Part shown: in pieces, positions 61,501 to 64,000 of the stretch
Position numbering within the stretch: the stretch's first letter is position 1
Layout: each line of letters starts with the position of its first letter
Assembly: GCF_004923295.1 (NCBI RefSeq)
Contig: NZ_CP039634.1
Span: 1,640,001 to 1,704,000 of the forward strand
DNA: 64,000 nucleotides
Direction of reading: 5' to 3'
Source: Azospirillum sp. TSH100
GTDB taxonomy: Bacteria; Pseudomonadota; Alphaproteobacteria; Azospirillales; Azospirillaceae
Position numbers and translations under genes: made by a program
Notes under the pieces: model-generated
The model's input: the letters and a program-made list of their open reading frames with translations, nothing else
What the model was told of the DNA's origin: nothing
Databases searched by the model: none

Positions 61501-62073
61501 ACCGCCGTCTACGGCTATTGGAAGGCGGCGGCCGACGGCAACGACGTCATCCTGTTCGAGGAGGACGGCACCACCGAGGCCGCCCGCTTCTCGCTGCCCC
61601 GTCAGGCCAAGGAGGATGGCGAGTGCATCGCCGACTTCCTGCGTGACGTGACCGATCCGGAACGCGACGTGATCGGCCTCCAGGTCGTCACCATGGGCCA
61701 GCATTGCGCCGACGTGGCGCGCGAGTGGTTCGCCGAGAACCGCTATCAGGACTATCTCTACCTGCATGGCCTGTCGGTCGAGATGACCGAGGCGATGGCG
61801 GAATATGTCCATGCCCGCATCCGTGCCGAGCTGGGCTATGGCGCCGAGGACAGCCGCGATAAGGAGAAGCTGTTGCAGCAGTCCTACCGCGGCAGCCGCT
61901 ACAGCTTCGGCTACCCCGCCTGCCCGAACCTGAAGGACCAGGAACAGTTGCTGAAGCTGCTGGACGCCGGCCGCATCGGCATCGAGATGTCGGACGAGGA
62001 CCAGCTCCATCCGGAGCAGAGCACGTCGGCCATCGTCCTGCACCACCCGCGGGCCAAGTACTTCTCGGTGTGA
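58582..62073 (+). CDS. metH: Cobalamin-dependent methionine synthase, full length
   Basis: MetH transfers a methyl group from 5-methyltetrahydrofolate to homocysteine via cobalamin. It has 1163 residues with four modules in order: homocysteine domain (about 10-315, zinc Cys in GGCCGTNVPHI), folate/pterin domain (about 340-620, GERCNANGSKKW), B12 cap and binding domain (about 640-880, DVHDIGKNLVDIIL with the lower-ligand His), and reactivation domain (about 905-1150, RGSRYSFGYPACPNL). All modules are intact, so it is a single-polypeptide enzyme that can reactivate itself. Confidence 0.98.
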   Translation: MAHILDTLRDRVLLCDGGFGSRIQALDLDVEKDYWGHENCTDILPLSRPDIVRDIHRGYFEAGADMVETDTFGASPVTLGEFGISEKAFEINQRAVELAREAAEGFKDGQPRFVIGSIGPGTKLPSLGHIAYQPAEDSFYVQAAGLIAGGADAILVETCQDPLQIKAAVNGIKRARLEANSDTPVFVQVTVETTGTLLVGTDIAAAATVIQALDVPLMGLNCATGPLEMSEHVRWLSQNWPGLISVQPNAGLPELVDGKTHYPLRADDFAHWLERFVSEDGVNLVGGCCGTNVPHIAAANQMLRKLAPAGSHRPSPKGRTVHWVPAVASLYSQVTLRQENAFFAIGERCNANGSKKWRELQEKNDWDGCVEMAREQVKEGSHSLDVCTAFVGRDEVAEMNAVISRFAGSVTAPLVIDSTEYKVLEQALALYGGKAILNSINFEDGEEPARKRLELAKKFGAAVIALTIDEEGMAKTPDRKLAIAKRLYDLAVNEYGLAPSDLLFDPLTFTIATGNEDDRKLAIWTLEGIEAIAREMPGCQIILGLSNVSFGLNAAARHVLNSVFLDHAVKKGMTGAIVHVSKILPLHQIPEKEVKTAEDLIFDRRADGYDPLQAFIALFEGRKAADAKKKARAETVEDRLKERIVDGDRTGLEDDLAEAMKTHPPLEIINTYLLDGMKVVGELFGAGKMQLPFVLQSAETMKAAVAWLEPHMEKVEGQQKGTLVLATVKGDVHDIGKNLVDIILTNNGYKVVNLGIKQPVSAIIQAAKEHKATAIGMSGLLVKSTVVMRENLEEMTREGLEVPVLLGGAALTRAYVEGDCVASYGSGRVAYAGDAFDGLTLMDKVVEGSFDQQLAIQQAKRAGKATNRRRVLGQATSAATGPVDKDAVRARRHRLAEGVPVPTPPFWGPKLIDHVPLKTLVTYLNERMLYQLQWGYRKDGKSFEEFKEWAKKELRPVLDRILRIAAKEEILRPTAVYGYWKAAADGNDVILFEEDGTTEAARFSLPRQAKEDGECIADFLRDVTDPERDVIGLQVVTMGQHCADVAREWFAENRYQDYLYLHGLSVEMTEAMAEYVHARIRAELGYGAEDSRDKEKLLQQSYRGSRYSFGYPACPNLKDQEQLLKLLDAGRIGIEMSDEDQLHPEQSTSAIVLHHPRAKYFSV

Positions 62074-62094
62074 TGTCCTCTGCGTGAGCGATGA

Positions 62095-62135
62095 TCCTCC
62101 GCCGCCCGTTCCGTGTTAGGATGGGCGGCGGAGGA
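62095..62135 (+). promoter_or_regulatory. 13-bp hairpin burying the Shine-Dalgarno of the MNT gene
   Basis: Arms 62095-62107 and 62123-62135 pair perfectly over 13 bp with a 15-nt loop. The right arm contains GGAGGA, the only ribosome-binding site for the ATG at 62141. It is not followed by a T run, so a plain metH terminator is less likely, though both roles are possible. Confidence 0.75.
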
Positions 62136-62140
62136 ACCCG

Positions 62141-62473
62141 ATGGCTGTGGTCGACACGCGCAACGACGAGAAGCTGCAAATCCTGCTGGACCGGATCGTT
62201 CCGGCTCTGCAGCCGGAAGCCGTGTACCTGTTCGGCAGCCGGGCGCGCGGCGATTTCGACGAGGACAGCGATTACGACCTGCTGGTGATCGTCCCGGACG
62301 ACGCACCGAAGGAACGGCGGTCGATCCGCTATGCCTATGCGTCCAAGATCGGCACCGGCATTCCGGCCGACATCATTCCTTGTACGCGCACCAATTACGA
62401 AGTGTCCAAAGACGTCGTGGGCACCTTGAGTTACGAGGTCAAGCGCCGGGGACTCAGGGTCTATGGCGCGTAG
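62141..62473 (+). CDS. MNT-domain nucleotidyltransferase, likely antitoxin
   Basis: The protein has 110 residues of the minimal nucleotidyltransferase (MNT) family. The catalytic motif GSxxRGxxxxxSDxDLL is present as FGSRARGDFDEDSDYDLLVIV (about 30-50). In MNT-HEPN pairs this protein adds nucleotides to the HEPN toxin and silences it. Its last 11 bases overlap the HEPN gene. Translation start depends on the GGAGG within the preceding hairpin. Confidence 0.88.
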   Translation: MAVVDTRNDEKLQILLDRIVPALQPEAVYLFGSRARGDFDEDSDYDLLVIVPDDAPKERRSIRYAYASKIGTGIPADIIPCTRTNYEVSKDVVGTLSYEVKRRGLRVYGA

Positions 62474-62867
62474 GGAAGTTCTGGCATGGCTGTCAGTTGT
62501 GGAGCGCGATGTGAAGGCGATCCGCAACAACCTTTATGGCCCCGAGCCGGAGCCCCAAATGGCGGCCTATCACTGCCAGCAGGCGGTCGAGAAGCTTGCC
62601 AAGACCCTGCTTGTGGCAGCCGGCACGATGCCGCCGAAGACCCATGACATCGATAGCCTGGTTGGCCGACTTCCAGTTGTTCATCCAATGGCGCACCGCG
62701 TCGCCACCCTGGCTCATCTCACCACATTCATCAGCGCGTCTCGTTATCCGGGAGCCGGCATTTTCGACGATCCGCTCCCCGAACTGCCGATTTCGGAGGT
62801 CGCCGGCTGGCTGGCGGAGATCGAGTCGCTGCGAACCGAAATCATCCGCTTCCTCGGGATCCCATGA
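62463..62867 (+). CDS. HEPN-domain protein, likely RNase toxin
   Basis: The protein has 134 residues, all helical. YHCQQAVEKLAKTLLVAAG marks the HEPN fold (about 36-55). An R-x5-H pair, in HRVATLAH (about 80-87), fits the RX4-6H nuclease motif. It overlaps the MNT gene by 11 nt and its stop overlaps the start of the thioesterase gene (ATGA). It is the usual toxin partner of the MNT protein. The target RNA is unknown. Confidence 0.85.
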   Translation: MARREVLAWLSVVERDVKAIRNNLYGPEPEPQMAAYHCQQAVEKLAKTLLVAAGTMPPKTHDIDSLVGRLPVVHPMAHRVATLAHLTTFISASRYPGAGIFDDPLPELPISEVAGWLAEIESLRTEIIRFLGIP

Positions 62868-63361
62868 CCCCTACCACCCCCCTGACCCTCCACCGCGAAA
62901 CCGTCCGTCCGGAGTGGATCGACTACAACGGGCACATGAACGTCGCCTATTACCTGCTGGCCTTCGACCATGCGACGGACGCCGTGCTGGACCGGTTCGG
63001 GATCGGCAAGGCCTATGTCGTGGCGGAGAACCGGTCGGTTTTCGTCGTCGACGCGCATCTGACCTACGCCCGCGAAGTGACGGAAGGGACGGCTCTGCGC
63101 TTCGAGTCCCTGCTGCTCGGCGCCGACGCCAAGCGCCTGCACCTGTTCCACGAGATGCGCCATGCGGAGGAGGGATGGCTGGCGGCGACGGCGGAGGTCA
63201 TGCTGCTGCATGTCGATCTCGGCACGCGCAAGACATCTCCCTTCCCGTCGGGCGTCGCGGCAGCACTGGCCGAACAGGCTGCGGCGCATGCCGGGCTTCC
63301 CAGGCCACCGCAGGCCGGGCGGGCGGTTGCCCGGCTGGATGGTTCCCGCGCCGCCGGGTAA
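62864..63361 (+). CDS. Hotdog-fold acyl-CoA thioesterase
   Basis: The protein has 165 residues of the 4-hydroxybenzoyl-CoA thioesterase-like hotdog family. RPEWIDYNGHMNVAYYLLAFDHATD holds the conserved Asp/Asn-His core, then VVAENRSVFVVDAHLTYAREV and LHLFHEMRHAEEGWLAATAEVMLLHVD. This pattern matches thioesterases next to carnitine catabolism genes (betainyl-CoA type), but no such genes are here. It is coupled to HEPN by a 4-nt overlap. Confidence 0.85.
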   Translation: MTPTTPLTLHRETVRPEWIDYNGHMNVAYYLLAFDHATDAVLDRFGIGKAYVVAENRSVFVVDAHLTYAREVTEGTALRFESLLLGADAKRLHLFHEMRHAEEGWLAATAEVMLLHVDLGTRKTSPFPSGVAAALAEQAAAHAGLPRPPQAGRAVARLDGSRAAG

Positions 63362-63426
63362 GCGCAAATCCCACCTGCGGCGGCCGGGTGGTTGAGTTGG
63401 CAGTTGGTAGCCCCATCTATCGAGGA

Positions 63427-63963
63427 ATGAGAACCGCACCCGTCCCGCCCATTCGCTTCTGCGTCCGTTCCTGCGTTCTTGCCACCGCCGGTGTGCTGAC
63501 CATACTCGCGGCGGCCGGCCCGGCGCTGGCCGATTGCACCGAGGCGGCGCAGCCGAAGGTCAACTGGCGGCGCTGCTCGCTGGAGGGGCAGACGCTGACC
63601 GGTGTCGATCTCAGCGGCGCCATGCTGCGTGATGCAAGCTTTCAGCGCGCCAGCCTGGGCGAGGCGAAGCTGATCGACGCCGATGGCTACCGCGCGAAAT
63701 TCATCAGCGCCAGTGCCCCCGGTGCGCTTTTCGACAAGGCCCGCCTGATCGAAGCGGATTTCACCCGCGCCGACCTGACCGGCGCCAGTTTCCGTGAAGC
63801 CGACCTGCGCAATGCCAAGATGGTGGGGGCGTCGCTGGCGCGTGCCGATCTGACGGGAGCGAAGCTGTCCGGCACCGACCTGCGCCATGCCGATCTGTCG
63901 GGTGCGCGCTGGACCGACGGGAAGCATGTCTGTGCCGAAAGCTCGGTCGGCCAGTGCAACTGA
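63427..63963 (+). CDS. Secreted pentapeptide-repeat protein
   Basis: The protein has 178 residues. A signal peptide (residues 1-36, cleavage after ALA: AAGPALADCTEA) is followed by one or two cysteines and about eight pentapeptide units (SLEGQTLTGVDLSGAMLRDASF, then ADLTGASFREADLRNAKM), ending with WTDGKHVCAESSVGQCN. A short beta-helix in the periplasm with a C-terminal disulfide is likely. The start at 63427 is preceded by GAGGA immediately upstream, an unusually tight spacing, so the true start could differ. Function unknown. Confidence 0.78.
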   Translation: MRTAPVPPIRFCVRSCVLATAGVLTILAAAGPALADCTEAAQPKVNWRRCSLEGQTLTGVDLSGAMLRDASFQRASLGEAKLIDADGYRAKFISASAPGALFDKARLIEADFTRADLTGASFREADLRNAKMVGASLARADLTGAKLSGTDLRHADLSGARWTDGKHVCAESSVGQCN

Positions 63964-64000
63964 CATGACGTGCCGCAATCAAACGGATGGCATGCAACCA

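Noticed and set aside
58021..62046. 1341-residue minus-strand open frame opposite metH
   Set aside because: It is an antisense shadow of metH and nearby genes, low-complexity Gly/Val/Asp/Arg composition, no domain.

Overview
The window looks like chromosomal DNA of a nitrogen-fixing alphaproteobacterium, most probably Azospirillum. The evidence is high GC, sigma54/NifA-type promoters, a nifHDK cluster beside nifE, and the draT-draG switch-off genes next to nifH together with the small ArsC-like nitrogenase-associated gene. The species cannot be settled from the sequence alone. There is no rRNA, tRNA, insertion sequence, prophage or CRISPR array that I can see.

Layout: (1) 1-10305 is the nitrogen-fixation block. 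nifE (cut by the left edge), nifK, nifD and nifH read leftward. nifE and nifH each have a -24/-12 promoter with TGT-N10-ACA NifA boxes upstream. An uncharacterised gene (6429-7721) precedes nifH, and draT-draG-arsC-like reads rightward from its other side. DraT and DraG would respectively ADP-ribosylate and restore the NifH encoded here. (2) 10364-25651 is core metabolism and housekeeping: an orphan phage-tail-like gene, a glutamine amidotransferase, azoR, amn, ftsY-mtaB-dapF, a GtrA/glycosyltransferase pair with a large membrane protein, a LysR/MFS divergent pair, and leuD-leuB. (3) 25771-37041 is signalling and stress: a KGG-repeat protein, a response regulator followed by a degenerate GGDEF/EAL-like protein, a CitE-like lyase, pdxY, a PAS histidine kinase, zapE, a chemoreceptor, and a Cys-rich lipoprotein.

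(4) 37080-44518 is one leftward acetoin/2,3-butanediol operon (acoX-acoA-acoB-acoC, budC-like, butanediol dehydrogenase, lipA-like). It has a near-consensus sigma54 promoter and an upstream array of TGTTGCA motifs, which fits control by an AcoR-type activator not encoded here. The operon encodes the lipoyl synthase needed for AcoC but no E3 subunit. The divergent D-lactate dehydrogenase-like gene has a FadR/LldR-type operator. (5) 46334-55621 holds small secreted and stress proteins, a DUF188 protein, ettA, a three-gene YsnF-type stress operon including a 46-residue membrane protein, a pentapeptide-PilZ fusion, an MFS carrier, and mlaC/mlaA homologues. (6) 55997-62073 is a methionine-cycle block: a SahR-like ArsR/methyltransferase regulator with a perfect palindromic operator, metF, a DUF29 gene and full-length metH. 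(7) 62095-63963 holds an MNT-HEPN toxin-antitoxin pair whose first Shine-Dalgarno is buried in a 13-bp hairpin, a hotdog thioesterase and a secreted pentapeptide protein.

The most interesting signals are regulatory rather than a clearly new enzyme system: the buried ribosome-binding site of the MNT-HEPN pair, two matching EcfG-like promoters in front of separate stress genes, the aco enhancer array, the SahR operator, and the unexplained conserved-looking gene between draT and nifH.
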